A DNA stretch of 7,718 bases from Buchnera aphidicola (Macrosiphum gaurae) (lineage in GTDB: Bacteria; Pseudomonadota; Gammaproteobacteria; Enterobacterales; Enterobacteriaceae). This document shows positions 1-7,715 of the stretch, piece after piece. The stretch is taken from contig NZ_CP034868.1 of the NCBI RefSeq assembly GCF_005080965.1, forward strand, positions 1 through 7,718, written 5' to 3'. Below the pieces are notes generated by a model. That model was given only the letters and a program-made list of their open reading frames with translations. It did no database searches and had not been told where the DNA came from. How positions within the stretch are numbered: the stretch's first letter is position 1; each line of letters starts with the position of its first letter. A program made the position numbers and the translations under genes.

Positions 1-22
1 TTGTTGTATAAATTTATTTTAT
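1..22. repeat. Left half of the junction inverted repeat
   Basis: These 22 bases are the exact reverse complement of 7697-7718 at the other end. The match stops at base 23. If the molecule is circular the halves abut without a spacer and form a 44-bp perfect palindrome with CAACAATTGTTG at its centre. The repA2 stop codon (19-21) lies within this half. A conserved inverted repeat near leuA is, as I recall, a known trait of Buchnera leucine plasmids. Confidence 0.9.
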
Positions 23-771
23 GATTTTTTTTTATGTAAATTACACAAATTCTTATATTCAATATCTATCTTTTTTTTAAGACCCTTAGGACCTATTTTT
101 GTTAATTCACTAGCAGTATAATAACTAATCAAAGCGTTCAAAATTTTTTTTCTAGCTGATCCTTCATCCAACTTTGATATGACCTTTATATCTAAAAGAG
201 AAAAAAATATTTTTTTCTCACCCACCTTCAGTTTTTCTGATAACTCCATTTTGTTAGATAAATAATTATTTATTTTCGATTTTGGAATATTGCATAACAT
301 AAAAAACATAGGAGTTAAAAAAATTTTTTTAGGTATGTAATTACTAATGGATTTACTCTTAATTTTTTTACATTTAATAAAACCCATGGGTTCTAAAAAT
401 TCATTTATCAAACGTGAAGCACGAGTAATAGATTTATTACCAGAATCGGAAAAAGTAGACAATCCACATTCATCTGCTAATTTTTCAATAGAAGCCTCAA
501 CTAATTTAGAATTAATATTAAAATAATATAACATCGCAGGTACTATAGCCCTCATAGCACATGCTCGATGTTTATTTAATCGTCTGAATCTAGTTAAAAT
601 ATTGCCAGTTTTAGGATCTATAGGCAATAAAGTGCTATTTAACTTGCTTCTAGCAACATCTATTTCTGATGCCTTTTTCATTGCATAACAAATAAATGCA
701 GATCTTTTTTTCTCATTTTTAGACGGATTGAAAAATGGTTTTGGATTATATATATAATTTTTTCTAGGCAC
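19..771 (-). CDS. repA2: RepA2, IncFII-like plasmid replication initiator paralogue
   Basis: Replication initiator of the IncFII RepA type, expected to act in the cytoplasm at the plasmid origin. It is a clear paralogue of RepA1 (1738-2589). Shared blocks include [15 protein letters not shown] near the N-terminus, [33 protein letters not shown] and EPMGF in the centre, and a C-terminal SELTK.GP.GLKK block typical of RepA C-termini. Over a 76-residue central block I count about 57 identities. There is no good start ATG. The frame has GTG at 778-780 and another at 769-771; the second gives V-PRKNYIYNP, which lines up best with [11 protein letters not shown] of RepA1, so I chose it (250 residues), while the first would give 253. 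Neither has a convincing Shine-Dalgarno. Compared with RepA1 it lacks roughly 30 residues of the basic linker before the C-terminal block. The gene is rich in A-tracts (for example nine at 25-33). Its stop codon lies inside the terminal inverted repeat. Family assignment is firm; whether it is an active initiator or a regulator of RepA1 is unknown. Confidence 0.9.
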   Translation of the reverse strand: MPRKNYIYNPKPFFNPSKNEKKRSAFICYAMKKASEIDVARSKLNSTLLPIDPKTGNILTRFRRLNKHRACAMRAIVPAMLYYFNINSKLVEASIEKLADECGLSTFSDSGNKSITRASRLINEFLEPMGFIKCKKIKSKSISNYIPKKIFLTPMFFMLCNIPKSKINNYLSNKMELSEKLKVGEKKIFFSLLDIKVISKLDEGSARKKILNALISYYTASELTKIGPKGLKKKIDIEYKNLCNLHKKKS

Positions 772-780
772 TAAATACAC

Positions 781-916
781 TTGATTAAAAGGGTAAAATA
801 TATTTTTTAAAAGAAGAATTTTGATAAATAATGTATATATTATACTAATCAGATAGTAAATATTTTTTAATATATAACATTAATACAAAAAAATTTCAAA
901 TTTTTGTTTTTTCAAA
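781..916. other. repA2-yqhA intergenic region
   Basis: A 136-bp AT-rich gap. It holds the TATAAT of repA2 at 839-844 and the end of the yqhA transcript. I see no strong hairpin after yqhA, only a short AAATTT-C-AAATTT symmetry at 891-903, so yqhA transcripts may read on into repA2. Confidence 0.5.
839..844 (-). promoter_or_regulatory. Putative -10 box of repA2
   Basis: A perfect TATAAT on the minus strand, 59-68 bases upstream of the two candidate GTG starts of repA2. No good -35 is seen at the usual distance. The box belongs to ATTAGTATAA (840-849), which recurs exactly at the leuA promoter. Confidence 0.4.
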
Positions 917-1420
917 TTAATGAAGAGTATGTTTTTTTTTGCTCATTTTATCAATATAAGCCATTCCAAAAGCAGATAAAACAAAAGTCAAATGAATTAT
1001 AACACATAGCATGATTTTATTATCTAATATTTTTTCCGCTTCCATAAAAAGACGCAAAAGATGAACAGAAGATATCGCAACTATTGATGAAGCTACTTTA
1101 TTTTTTATAGAATTTACATCCATAGTACCCATCCAACCTAATCTTTTTTGATTATCCTGTATGTCCATTTTAGAAATAAAGTTTTCATATCCAGAAAACA
1201 TAACCATTACTAATAGACCCCCTACTAAAGCAATGTCAATTAATGATAACACGACTAAAACCAAACCTGATTCCGACATAGCTACAATATCTGGCATAAT
1301 AAAAACAATTTGTTGAAAAAATTTTAACGTTAATAAAACAAATCCAAACGATAGACCTACGTACACAGGAAACATTAACCAACGAGAAGCATAAATAGTT
1401 TTTTCAATAATTCTTTCCAT
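917..1420 (-). CDS. yqhA: YqhA, UPF0114 family inner-membrane protein
   Basis: Small integral membrane protein of the UPF0114 family with no established biochemical role. The 167 residues match the length of E. coli YqhA (about 164). Recognisable family segments are [11 protein letters not shown] near the N-terminus, [16 protein letters not shown] around residues 66-81, [18 protein letters not shown] around 106-123, and [16 protein letters not shown] around 140-155. Hydrophobic stretches at about 14-36, 53-75, 108-125 and 136-155 suggest three or four membrane helices, with a basic tail (KMSKKKH). The ATG at 1418-1420 has a good AGGA at 1427-1430, six bases upstream. It lies alone between the divergent repA2 and repA1 genes and does not belong to the leu operon. 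Its C-terminal lysines are coded by a run of nine A. The gene is known as a passenger on Buchnera leucine plasmids; why it was kept is not known. Confidence 0.93.
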   Translation of the reverse strand: MERIIEKTIYASRWLMFPVYVGLSFGFVLLTLKFFQQIVFIMPDIVAMSESGLVLVVLSLIDIALVGGLLVMVMFSGYENFISKMDIQDNQKRLGWMGTMDVNSIKNKVASSIVAISSVHLLRLFMEAEKILDNKIMLCVIIHLTFVLSAFGMAYIDKMSKKKHTLH

Positions 1421-1737
1421 TTTTTTTCCTAAAATAATTTTTTAATGACAAATATTTTTTTAAATATAAATTAAATTTATAAATATATTTTTAGTAATAC
1501 AAAAAGCTCAGATATTTTTAAAAATTTGATAAGTTGTTCTTGAAAAGAATTAAAATATATGTTAAGAATGTCTTTACTTTGTATAAATTATATTTATTCA
1601 TAAAAAAAAATAAAAGTAAAGTATATATTCTCAAATATAAAAAAATATAAAAACATCAAAAATATAAGGAAGAAATTGATTTTATATTTGTAAATATATA
1701 AAAAAATTAACCTATCTACTATTTTAAGTATCGTTTT
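1421..1737. other. yqhA-repA1 divergent intergenic region
   Basis: A 317-bp gap with no credible gene, placed where both yqhA (leftward) and repA1 (rightward) must have their promoters. It contains the yqhA ribosome site, an interrupted inverted repeat (1572-1580 with 1613-1621), a 12-bp palindrome ATTTTTAAAAAT at 1513-1524, and a poor promoter-like pair TTGATT (1676-1681) and TATAAA (1697-1702) pointing to repA1 with a short 15-base spacer. In IncFII plasmids this position carries a copy-control antisense RNA and a leader peptide; I find neither in recognisable form. Confidence 0.5.
1572..1621. repeat. Interrupted inverted repeat upstream of repA1
   Basis: CTTTACTTT (1572-1580) is exactly complementary to AAAGTAAAG (1613-1621), with 32 bases between them. 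The inner part includes TTATTCATA at 1594-1602, one mismatch from a relaxed DnaA box TTATNCACA. A repA1 leader structure or initiator site is possible, but chance pairing in AT-rich DNA is also plausible. Confidence 0.4.
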
Positions 1738-2589
1738 ATGACATTAAGAAAATCTTACATACATAATCCCAATCCATGTTTTACACCACCCAAAAACAAT
1801 AAACGCAGACCTTCTTTTATTTGTTACGCAATGAAAAGGGCATCAGAAATAGATGTTGCTCGATGTGAATTAAATTATATTTTACAAGTTAAAAATATTA
1901 AAATCGGGTTTCCCTTAAAAAGATTTAGAAGATTAAATGAACATCGTGCATGTGCGATGAGAGCTATGGTTTTAGCTATGATTTATCATTTTAATATTTC
2001 TTCTGATCTAGTTCAGGCATCTGTCGAACAATTATCTGATGAATGTGGTTTATCTACTCTATCTAAAGCAGGTAACAAATCTATCACCCGTGCTTCTAGA
2101 TTAATTACTAATTTTATGGAACCCATGGGTTTTGTTACTTGCAAAAAAACATGGGATAAAATATTAGGTAATTACATGCCTAAAATAATCACACTTACGC
2201 CATTATTTTTCATGTTGTTCGGTGTTTCTGAAAAACAACTAATAAATGCTAAAAAACAACAATTAGGATGGATAAATAAAAATCTTACTAGTAAGGGCTT
2301 TAAACCCATAACTATGATTGATGCGAAAAGACGTTCTAAGGACACTCAAATTAAAAATATTTTCAAATACAGAATTTCTAAACATGCTTTTTATAAGAAA
2401 AAAAGAAATGCGCAACGGTTAATTTCATTAGATGAAAAGGAAGCTAGACAAACAATTCTACGTGCTTTAGTAGCTAAATATTCTATTAGTGAGCTAACAA
2501 AATTAGGTCCTAATGGATTAAAAAAACAAGTTAATATCAGTTATTATTATTTACGTAAAATAGCTACAAATACATATCCTGATAACTAA
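1738..2589 (+). CDS. repA1: RepA1, IncFII-like plasmid replication initiator
   Basis: Replication initiation protein of the IncFII RepA family, expected to bind the plasmid origin and recruit host replication proteins. It has 283 residues, close to the usual length of IncFII RepA proteins. The N-terminal block (26-42, [17 protein letters not shown]) and central block (62-137, RFRRLN to TCKK) are shared with RepA2. A basic linker (about 170-225, rich in Lys and Arg) is much longer than in RepA2. The C-terminal block (235-275, [20 protein letters not shown] followed by GPNGLKK and YYYLRKIA) resembles the C-terminus of IncFII RepA. An in-frame stop at 1708-1710 leaves the ATG at 1738 as the only ATG before the conserved region. 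No clear Shine-Dalgarno precedes it. It is the only plus-strand gene, diverges from yqhA and converges with leuD. In IncFII plasmids the origin lies just downstream of repA, which points to 2590-2854 here. RepA1 is the likelier main initiator because it keeps the fuller architecture, but this is inference. Confidence 0.93.
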   Translation: MTLRKSYIHNPNPCFTPPKNNKRRPSFICYAMKRASEIDVARCELNYILQVKNIKIGFPLKRFRRLNEHRACAMRAMVLAMIYHFNISSDLVQASVEQLSDECGLSTLSKAGNKSITRASRLITNFMEPMGFVTCKKTWDKILGNYMPKIITLTPLFFMLFGVSEKQLINAKKQQLGWINKNLTSKGFKPITMIDAKRRSKDTQIKNIFKYRISKHAFYKKKRNAQRLISLDEKEARQTILRALVAKYSISELTKLGPNGLKKQVNISYYYLRKIATNTYPDN

Positions 2590-2704
2590 AAGTTTTTTAA
2601 AAAATTATTTTAAAATATGCGTTCATTCGTAGGAATACCCCTTTTTAAAATTTGTTTCAATCTTATTTTTTCCTGTTTTTTCTTAATTAAATAATTTTTA
2701 TTCG

Positions 2705-2754
2705 ATTTTTAATAAAAAAACTTTATTAAATTCAGTAATTTTTTTATTAAAAAT
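2705..2754. repeat. 16-bp inverted repeat in the candidate origin
   Basis: Arms 2705-2720 and 2739-2754 are perfectly complementary over 16 bases, around an 18-base loop. The arms are made only of A and T, so this could be a melting-prone origin element or a weak terminator for repA1. Confidence 0.65.
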
Positions 2755-2756
2755 AA

Positions 2757-2826
2757 AATAAATGCATGTTGTTTTTTTTGTTAAACGCTTCTTATGTAAT
2801 AAATGCAAAATAACATTGTTTTAAAC
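2757..2826. repeat. Degenerate direct repeat, about 41-bp period
   Basis: AATAAATGCA occurs at 2757-2766 and again at 2798-2807. Each copy is followed by a TTGTTTT-like stretch and then TTAAAC or TTTAAAC (ending near 2785 and 2826). Two imperfect units in tandem next to repA1 resemble iterons in arrangement, although two copies are few. Confidence 0.45.
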
Positions 2827-2854
2827 TTATATAAAAAGAATAAGTAAAACATAT

Positions 2855-2904
2855 TAAAAAAAATAGCGAAATTTTTATATGTAAAAATTTCGCTATTTTT
2901 TTTA
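2855..2904. terminator. Bidirectional intrinsic terminator between leuD and repA1
   Basis: A perfect 23-bp stem (2855-2877 with 2882-2904) closes on the four-base loop TATG. The core TAGCGAAATTTTTA holds the G/C pairs, and the outer arms are eight A and eight T, so both strands give a hairpin ending in a U-run. It sits 11 bases after the leuD stop and in front of the convergent repA1 transcript, so it probably ends both. Confidence 0.9.
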
Positions 2905-2915
2905 CAAAATATCTC

Positions 2916-3539
2916 TTAAGATTTAAATTCTTTTCTTTTCATAAGAAAATCAGATATACCGTTTTCATAAGTTTCTATATCTAATAAATGCTTCATAGTT
3001 AAATCAATATTATCTAAATTATTCAACAAACAAAAACGTTGAAAATCATCTATTTTAAATAAAAAAACCATCCCGTTTACAGAAATTGTTTTATCTACTA
3101 AATTGACATTAAAATTAATACCCTTATTACCCCTTACAATATCAAAAAGAACACCCATTTCACTTTCGCTTAATGTGATTAAAAGAAGTTTATTATTAAA
3201 ACTATTACTATAAAAGATATCAGCAAAACTAGGTGCAATTATTACTTTAAATCCATAATCTAATAAAGACCACACAGCATGCTCTCTTGATGATCCACAA
3301 CCAAAATTACACCCTGTCAACAAAATACTAGCACCCCTGTAAATTTTTTTATTCAAAATAAATTGATCGTTTTCTATCATTTGATTTGTATCAAGGAAAC
3401 GCCAGTCATGAAACAAAAATTTTCCAAAACCAACCCTATTTACTCTCTTTAAAAATTGTTTAGGAATAATTATATCAGTATCTATATTAGATACATCTAA
3501 AGGAACAACGACACCTGTATGACCAGTAAATTTAAACAT
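2916..3539 (-). CDS. leuD: LeuD, 3-isopropylmalate dehydratase small subunit
   Basis: Small (swivel-domain) subunit of isopropylmalate isomerase. With LeuC it converts 2-isopropylmalate to 3-isopropylmalate through an aconitase-like dehydration and rehydration, in the cytoplasm. The protein has 207 residues (E. coli 201). The N-terminus HTGVVVPLDVSNIDTDIIIP, the GFGKFLFHDWRFLD segment and the substrate-binding stretch GCNFGCGSSREHAVW (76-90), followed by IAPSFADIFYSNSFNN, are all intact. The reading frame also has an ATG at 3552-3554 overlapping the leuC stop (ATGA). I prefer the ATG at 3537-3539 because it has a GAGAG at 3548-3552, eight bases upstream, and gives MFKFTGHTG, which lines up with the E. 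coli start MAEKFIKHTG. Last gene of the leuABCD operon; its stop is 11 bases before the strong hairpin at 2855-2904. Confidence 0.96.
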   Translation of the reverse strand: MFKFTGHTGVVVPLDVSNIDTDIIIPKQFLKRVNRVGFGKFLFHDWRFLDTNQMIENDQFILNKKIYRGASILLTGCNFGCGSSREHAVWSLLDYGFKVIIAPSFADIFYSNSFNNKLLLITLSESEMGVLFDIVRGNKGINFNVNLVDKTISVNGMVFLFKIDDFQRFCLLNNLDNIDLTMKHLLDIETYENGISDFLMKRKEFKS

Positions 3540-3547
3540 TTTAATTA

Positions 3548-3552
3548 CTCTC
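3548..3552 (-). promoter_or_regulatory. Ribosome binding site deciding the leuD start
   Basis: GAGAG on the minus strand, eight bases before the ATG at 3537-3539. The upstream ATG at 3552-3554 has no such site. This favours the shorter LeuD, whose N-terminus also agrees better with E. coli. Confidence 0.6.
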
Positions 3553-4957
3553 ATTTATTGTCTAAATTTCTAACATCAAAAAATTTACCATATATTGCCG
3601 CAGCAGCAGCCATAATAGGACTTACTAAATGTGTTCTACCCCCCCTACCCTGACGACCTTCAAAATTTCGATTACTAGTAGATGCACAACGCTCTCTGTC
3701 ATTTAATTTATCCTTATTCATACCTAAACACATGGAACAACCAGGCAAACGCCATTCAAATCCTGCATTAATAAATATTTTATCTAATCCTTCGTTTTCA
3801 GCTTCCCTCCTGACTAAACCTGAACCAGGAACAACAATAGCTTGAACATTTTTAGAAATTCTTTTATTTTTTAATATCTCTGAAGCTGCCCTTAAATCCT
3901 CTATTCTTCCATTAGTACAAGAACCAATAAAAACTTTATCAATAGTAACATCTGTTAAATAAGTGCCTATACCTAATCCCATATATTTGCAAGCAGATTT
4001 TGCTAAATCTTTTTTTGTTAAATTACTAAAAATATTAAAATCTGGTATTTTCTCATCAATTGAAATTACCTGATCAGGATTAGTACCCCAAGTAATTTGT
4101 GGCGAAAGATTTGATATATCTATATTTATAACTTTATCAAAAAAAGCACTTTCATCAGATTTTAAATTTTTCCAAAAATTTAATGCTCTCTCCCAAAACA
4201 ATCCCTGGGGTACATACATTCTATTTTTTAAATATGTATACGTAATTTCATCTGGTGCTATTAAACCTGATTTTGCACCCATTTCAATTGCCATATTACA
4301 AATTGTCATTCTTTCTTCCATATTCATCTTTTTGATCGCACTTCCACAAAACTCAATTACATATCCAGTACCGCCTGATGATCCTAATTTCCCAATAATA
4401 AATAAAATTACATCTTTTGCAGTAATAAATTTTTTCATATCTCCTGTAATTTCTATTTTCATATTTTTAAAACGTTGTTGTTTCAATGTTTGAGTTGCAA
4501 GAACATGTTCTACTTCTGAAGTACCAATTCCAAAAGCTAATGCACCAAATGCACCATGAGTAGACGTATGAGAATCACCACATACAATTGTCATACCAGG
4601 TAAAGTCATACCCTGTTCAGGACCAATTACATGAACTATCCCCTGATTAGGATTTTTTATGTCATATAATGATATGTTAAATTCATTACAATTTTTAATT
4701 AATTGTTCCATCTGTATTTTTGCCATTGATCCAGATGCATTAATATCCTTGCTTTTTGTAGAAACATTATGATCCATGGTAGCAAAAGTTTTTTTAGGTT
4801 GCCTGACTTTTCGATTTTTATCTCGTAATGAATCAAAAGCTTGAGGTGATGTAACTTCATGTAGCAAATGTAAATCTATGTATAAAAGGCATGTATTATC
4901 TCCCTCTCTACAAATAATATGTGAATCATATATTTTATCATACAAGGTTTTTTTCAT
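3551..4957 (-). CDS. leuC: LeuC, 3-isopropylmalate dehydratase large subunit
   Basis: Large catalytic subunit of isopropylmalate isomerase, a [4Fe-4S] enzyme of the aconitase superfamily that works with LeuD. The chosen ATG at 4955-4957 gives 468 residues (E. coli 466) starting [14 protein letters not shown], in register with the E. coli start MAKTLYEKLFDAHV. A GGTGA at 4963-4967, inside the end of leuB, lies five bases upstream. An ATG at 4967-4969 would add MVNK and overlap leuB, but lacks this support. The three cluster cysteines are present as C347 (FIGSCTN) and C407/C410 ([10 protein letters not shown]). Other signatures are [29 protein letters not shown] and the C-terminal [14 protein letters not shown] and [13 protein letters not shown]. 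Only one base separates the leuB stop from this start, so translational coupling is likely. The stop overlaps the upstream alternative start of leuD. Confidence 0.97.
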   Translation of the reverse strand: MKKTLYDKIYDSHIICREGDNTCLLYIDLHLLHEVTSPQAFDSLRDKNRKVRQPKKTFATMDHNVSTKSKDINASGSMAKIQMEQLIKNCNEFNISLYDIKNPNQGIVHVIGPEQGMTLPGMTIVCGDSHTSTHGAFGALAFGIGTSEVEHVLATQTLKQQRFKNMKIEITGDMKKFITAKDVILFIIGKLGSSGGTGYVIEFCGSAIKKMNMEERMTICNMAIEMGAKSGLIAPDEITYTYLKNRMYVPQGLFWERALNFWKNLKSDESAFFDKVINIDISNLSPQITWGTNPDQVISIDEKIPDFNIFSNLTKKDLAKSACKYMGLGIGTYLTDVTIDKVFIGSCTNGRIEDLRAASEILKNKRISKNVQAIVVPGSGLVRREAENEGLDKIFINAGFEWRLPGCSMCLGMNKDKLNDRERCASTSNRNFEGRQGRGGRTHLVSPIMAAAAAIYGKFFDVRNLDNK

Positions 4958-4958
4958 T

Positions 4959-6050
4959 TTATTCACCATTAACTAAAGAAGAAACAATAGCATCGCCCAT
5001 TTCATTTGTTTTTAAAAAATAGTTATTTTGAGATATATCTAAAGTTCTATAACCTTTTTTTAATACACAACTTACAGCACGCTCAATTTTATCTGCTATC
5101 TGAATTAAATTCATTCCATATCTTAACAACATAGAAAGAGAAAGAATCTGAGCAATTGGATTAGCAATATTTTTACCTTCTATATCAGGTGCAGAACCAC
5201 CTGCAGGCTCATATAAACCAAAGTTTTTTTCATTTAAACTAGCTGATGGTAACATTCCAATTGAACCAGTAATCATAGCGCATTCATCAGATATGATATC
5301 TCCAAAAAGATTAGAACATAACAAAACATCAAATTGATTAGGATCCTTTATAATTTGCATTGTAGCATTATCGATATATAAATGAGATAAATGAACATCT
5401 GGATATTTCTTAGAAACACTACTAACTACCTCTCTCCATAAAACAGAACTCTGAAGAACATTAGACTTATCTATAGAACAAACTTTTTTTCTTCTAGAAC
5501 GAGCTAGATCAAAAGCTAAATTAGCAATACGTATAATCTCGTGCTCATAATAAATTTCTGTGTCAAAAGCATATTTCATATCATTTTTTTCAATATAACC
5601 CTTAGGTTCACCAAAATAAATTCCACCTGTTAATTCTCTAATGCACAATATATCAAAACCATTTTTTACAATATTAGAACGAAGGGGAGATAAACATGTG
5701 AGTTCTGGATATAACTTTGCTGGTCTTAAATTAGAAAAAAGATTGAAATGTTTTCTTAAGGGCAATAAAGAAGCTCTTTCAGGACGTTTTTCTATAGGAA
5801 GTTTATTCCATTTTTTACCGCCTACAGAACCAAATAAAATTGCATCAGAATTTTCACATCCTACTAATGTACTATGTGGCAAAGCAACACCTTCACGATC
5901 AATAGCTATACCACCAATATTAAATTCGTTTATTTCTAAAGATAAAAAAAACTTATCTTTTAAAACATTTAAAATTTTGTATGCTTCTCGCATAACTTCA
6001 GGACCTATTCCATCACCAGGTAATACTGCAATGCGGTATTTTTTCTTCAT
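4959..6050 (-). CDS. leuB: LeuB, 3-isopropylmalate dehydrogenase
   Basis: NAD-dependent oxidative decarboxylase that turns 3-isopropylmalate into 2-ketoisocaproate, the direct precursor of leucine. Its 363 residues equal the E. coli length. The start [19 protein letters not shown] carries the family's N-terminal signature. Substrate-binding arginines are visible at R99 (LLPLRKHF), R109 (SNLRPAKLY) and R138 (IRELTGG), with Y145 nearby, and K195 in SIDKSNVLQ. Metal-binding aspartates fit D227 (YIDNATMQ), D251 and D255 (LFGDIISDE). The NAD-binding segment [15 protein letters not shown] spans 284-298. The ATG at 6048-6050 is preceded by GAGAG at 6063-6067, a rather long 12 bases away. It follows leuA after a 50-bp AT-only-like gap and runs directly into leuC. 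The transamination of the product is generally credited to a host enzyme in aphids; this window carries no aminotransferase. Confidence 0.97.
   Translation of the reverse strand: MKKKYRIAVLPGDGIGPEVMREAYKILNVLKDKFFLSLEINEFNIGGIAIDREGVALPHSTLVGCENSDAILFGSVGGKKWNKLPIEKRPERASLLPLRKHFNLFSNLRPAKLYPELTCLSPLRSNIVKNGFDILCIRELTGGIYFGEPKGYIEKNDMKYAFDTEIYYEHEIIRIANLAFDLARSRRKKVCSIDKSNVLQSSVLWREVVSSVSKKYPDVHLSHLYIDNATMQIIKDPNQFDVLLCSNLFGDIISDECAMITGSIGMLPSASLNEKNFGLYEPAGGSAPDIEGKNIANPIAQILSLSMLLRYGMNLIQIADKIERAVSCVLKKGYRTLDISQNNYFLKTNEMGDAIVSSLVNGE
4963..4967 (-). promoter_or_regulatory. Ribosome binding site deciding the leuC start
   Basis: GGTGA on the minus strand, inside the last codons of leuB and five bases before the ATG at 4955-4957. 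It supports that ATG over the one at 4967-4969 and suggests coupling to leuB translation. Confidence 0.55.
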
Positions 6051-6100
6051 AAAAATATTTTTCTCTCAAATTAAATTAATTTAATAATTTTAAATATGTT

Positions 6101-7651
6101 TTATATTTTTTTTAAATTTTTTAATTTTTTATTAACTTGTTTTGCTTTCCATATATTATTTAATACATTAATCATTGCCTGAGCTGATGATTCAATAATA
6201 TCAGTAGCTAAACCCATACCATGAAACTTTCGTTTTTCATATTCTACTAAAATATCTACTTGACCTAATGCATCTTTACCCTTACCTTTTGCTATAAGTT
6301 GAAATTTTTGTAATATTATAGGAAAACGCGTAATTCTATTTAATGCTTGATAAATAGCATCAACTGGACCATTTCTTGTTGTAGATGATTCCGTGTAAAT
6401 TTTTTTTCCACATAATAATTTAACTGAAGCAGTAGACAAACCATTAGAAATAGATTGTACGCTAAAAAATTTCAGAGAAAAATGTTCTAATTCATCTTGT
6501 TGTTTATTAATAAATGCTAAGGCTTCTAAATCATAATCAAAAACTTGACCCTTTTTATCAGCTAAATCTAAAAAAGCAGTATAAAGCTCATCTATGTTAT
6601 AATCACTTTTTTTATAACCCATTTCGTCCATGTAATATTTCACTGCAGCTCTACCAGATCGAGAAGTTAAATTAAGTTTTACTTCTTTTAAACCAATAGT
6701 ACTAGGTTCCATAATTTCATAATTTTTTCTATTTTTTAAAACTCCGTCTTGATGAATACCAGAAGAATGGGCAAATGCATTACTACCTACTATAGCTTTA
6801 TTAGATGGAATCGGCATATTACAAATTTGACTGACAATCTGACTGGTACGATAAATTTCTTTATGGTTTATATTAGTAAAAACACCTAAAATATCTTCTC
6901 TAACCTTTATAGCCATAATTACTTCTTCTAATGCGGTATTCCCAGCCCTTTCACCAATTCCATTTATAGTTCCTTCTATTTGTCTAGCACCTGCTTGTAT
7001 GGCTGATATTGAGTTCCCTACAGCCATCCCCAAATCATCATGACAATGTACTGAAATTATAGATTTATGAATATTTGGTACACGATCAAATAAATTTTTA
7101 ATAATAGAGGATAACTCGTTAGGTGTGGTATATCCTACTGTATCAGGAATATTAATTGTTTTTACACCTATTTTTATTAATGTTTCTACAATACGACATA
7201 AATTATCTATTGTAGTTCTACTTGCATCTTCACAAGAAAATTCAATATCATCTGTATAACGCAAAGCTCTCCTTACTGAAAAAATGGCCATATCTATTAT
7301 TTCACCGAAATTTTTTTTTAGTTTAGATTTCATATGAAGGATAGAAGTAGCTAAAAAAAGATGGATTCGAAAAGAATTAGACAACGACATAGCTTCCCCA
7401 GCTGCGTCAATATCTTTTTCTACACAACGCGCTAAACTACATATTCGACTGTTTTTAATATGTTTAGATATAGTTTGAACTGATTTAAAATCTCCAGGTG
7501 ATGAAATAGGAAATCCTATTTCCATAATATCTACCCCTGACTTTTCTAGCGCTAATGCGATTTGCAGTTTTTCTTTAACACTAAGACTTGCTTGTAATGC
7601 TTGCTCTCCATCACGAAGAGTTGTATCAAAAATAATAACTTTTGAATTCAT
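6101..7651 (-). CDS. leuA: LeuA, 2-isopropylmalate synthase
   Basis: First committed enzyme of leucine synthesis, condensing acetyl-CoA with 2-ketoisovalerate to 2-isopropylmalate in the cytoplasm. It has 516 residues (E. coli 523). The N-terminal TIM-barrel holds [10 protein letters not shown] (8-17) with R13 and metal ligand D14, SCEDASRT near 139-146, the metal-binding HCHDD motif (H202, H204) and GIGERAGN (231-238, N238). The linker region has [16 protein letters not shown]-terminal regulatory-type domain (about 390-516) is complete, with [11 protein letters not shown] and [17 protein letters not shown], so leucine feedback inhibition is probably kept, though the sequence alone does not prove it. 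The ATG at 7649-7651 gives [12 protein letters not shown], in register with E. coli [12 protein letters not shown]; a weak GAGA at 7660-7663 lies eight bases upstream. First gene of leuABCD. It contains a run of nine A (coding strand) opposite 7311-7319. Confidence 0.97.
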   Translation of the reverse strand: MNSKVIIFDTTLRDGEQALQASLSVKEKLQIALALEKSGVDIMEIGFPISSPGDFKSVQTISKHIKNSRICSLARCVEKDIDAAGEAMSLSNSFRIHLFLATSILHMKSKLKKNFGEIIDMAIFSVRRALRYTDDIEFSCEDASRTTIDNLCRIVETLIKIGVKTINIPDTVGYTTPNELSSIIKNLFDRVPNIHKSIISVHCHDDLGMAVGNSISAIQAGARQIEGTINGIGERAGNTALEEVIMAIKVREDILGVFTNINHKEIYRTSQIVSQICNMPIPSNKAIVGSNAFAHSSGIHQDGVLKNRKNYEIMEPSTIGLKEVKLNLTSRSGRAAVKYYMDEMGYKKSDYNIDELYTAFLDLADKKGQVFDYDLEALAFINKQQDELEHFSLKFFSVQSISNGLSTASVKLLCGKKIYTESSTTRNGPVDAIYQALNRITRFPIILQKFQLIAKGKGKDALGQVDILVEYEKRKFHGMGLATDIIESSAQAMINVLNNIWKAKQVNKKLKNLKKI

Positions 7652-7663
7652 AAAATTTTTCTC

Positions 7664-7684
7664 AAAATAGGGAGGGTGGTTATA
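7664..7684 (-). promoter_or_regulatory. C-rich patch in the leuA leader
   Basis: In the putative leuA mRNA leader the segment ACCACCCTCCCT (7668-7679 on the minus strand) is nearly all C in a plasmid otherwise very poor in G and C. It lies between the -10 and the ribosome site. No leucine-codon leader peptide or attenuator fits in the short leader. A regulatory or protein-binding role is possible but unproven. Confidence 0.35.
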
Positions 7685-7687
7685 TGT

Positions 7688-7715
7688 TTTATACTAATAA
7701 AATAAATTTATACAA
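7688..7715 (-). promoter_or_regulatory. Putative leuA promoter
   Basis: On the minus strand TTGTAT (7710-7715) and TATAAA (7688-7693) are separated by 16 bases, giving a weak -35 and a near-consensus sigma70 -10. Transcription would begin near 7681, leaving a leader of about 30 bases before the leuA ATG. The -10 lies within a 10-base box also found upstream of repA2. In such AT-rich DNA TATA-like boxes arise often by chance, so the assignment is tentative. Confidence 0.45.

Larger units (their letters stand above)
2590..2854. other. Candidate replication origin downstream of repA1
   Basis: A 265-bp non-coding stretch between repA1 and the leuD terminator. In IncFII-type replicons the origin lies just downstream of repA, which is the main argument. 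It contains a less AT-rich island at 2618-2641, a long AT hairpin (2705-2754), and two related segments starting with AATAAATGCA at 2757 and 2798. No clear DnaA box is seen. Origin function is inferred from position and repeats only. Confidence 0.4.

Noticed and set aside
1676..1693. Possible tiny leader peptide (TTG start, five codons) before repA1, after AAGGAAG
   Set aside because: Too short, with a rare start codon and no similarity to IncFII leader peptides that I can see.
2120..2131. 12-bp palindrome AACCCATGGGTT, also at 381-392
   Set aside because: Both copies encode the conserved EPMGF of RepA1 and RepA2, so shared protein sequence explains it.
5641..6084. Open 147-codon plus-strand frame
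   Set aside because: It lies wholly antisense to leuB and its leader, which has full-length conserved protein sequence. Its translation shows no recognisable domain and no ribosome site was evident.
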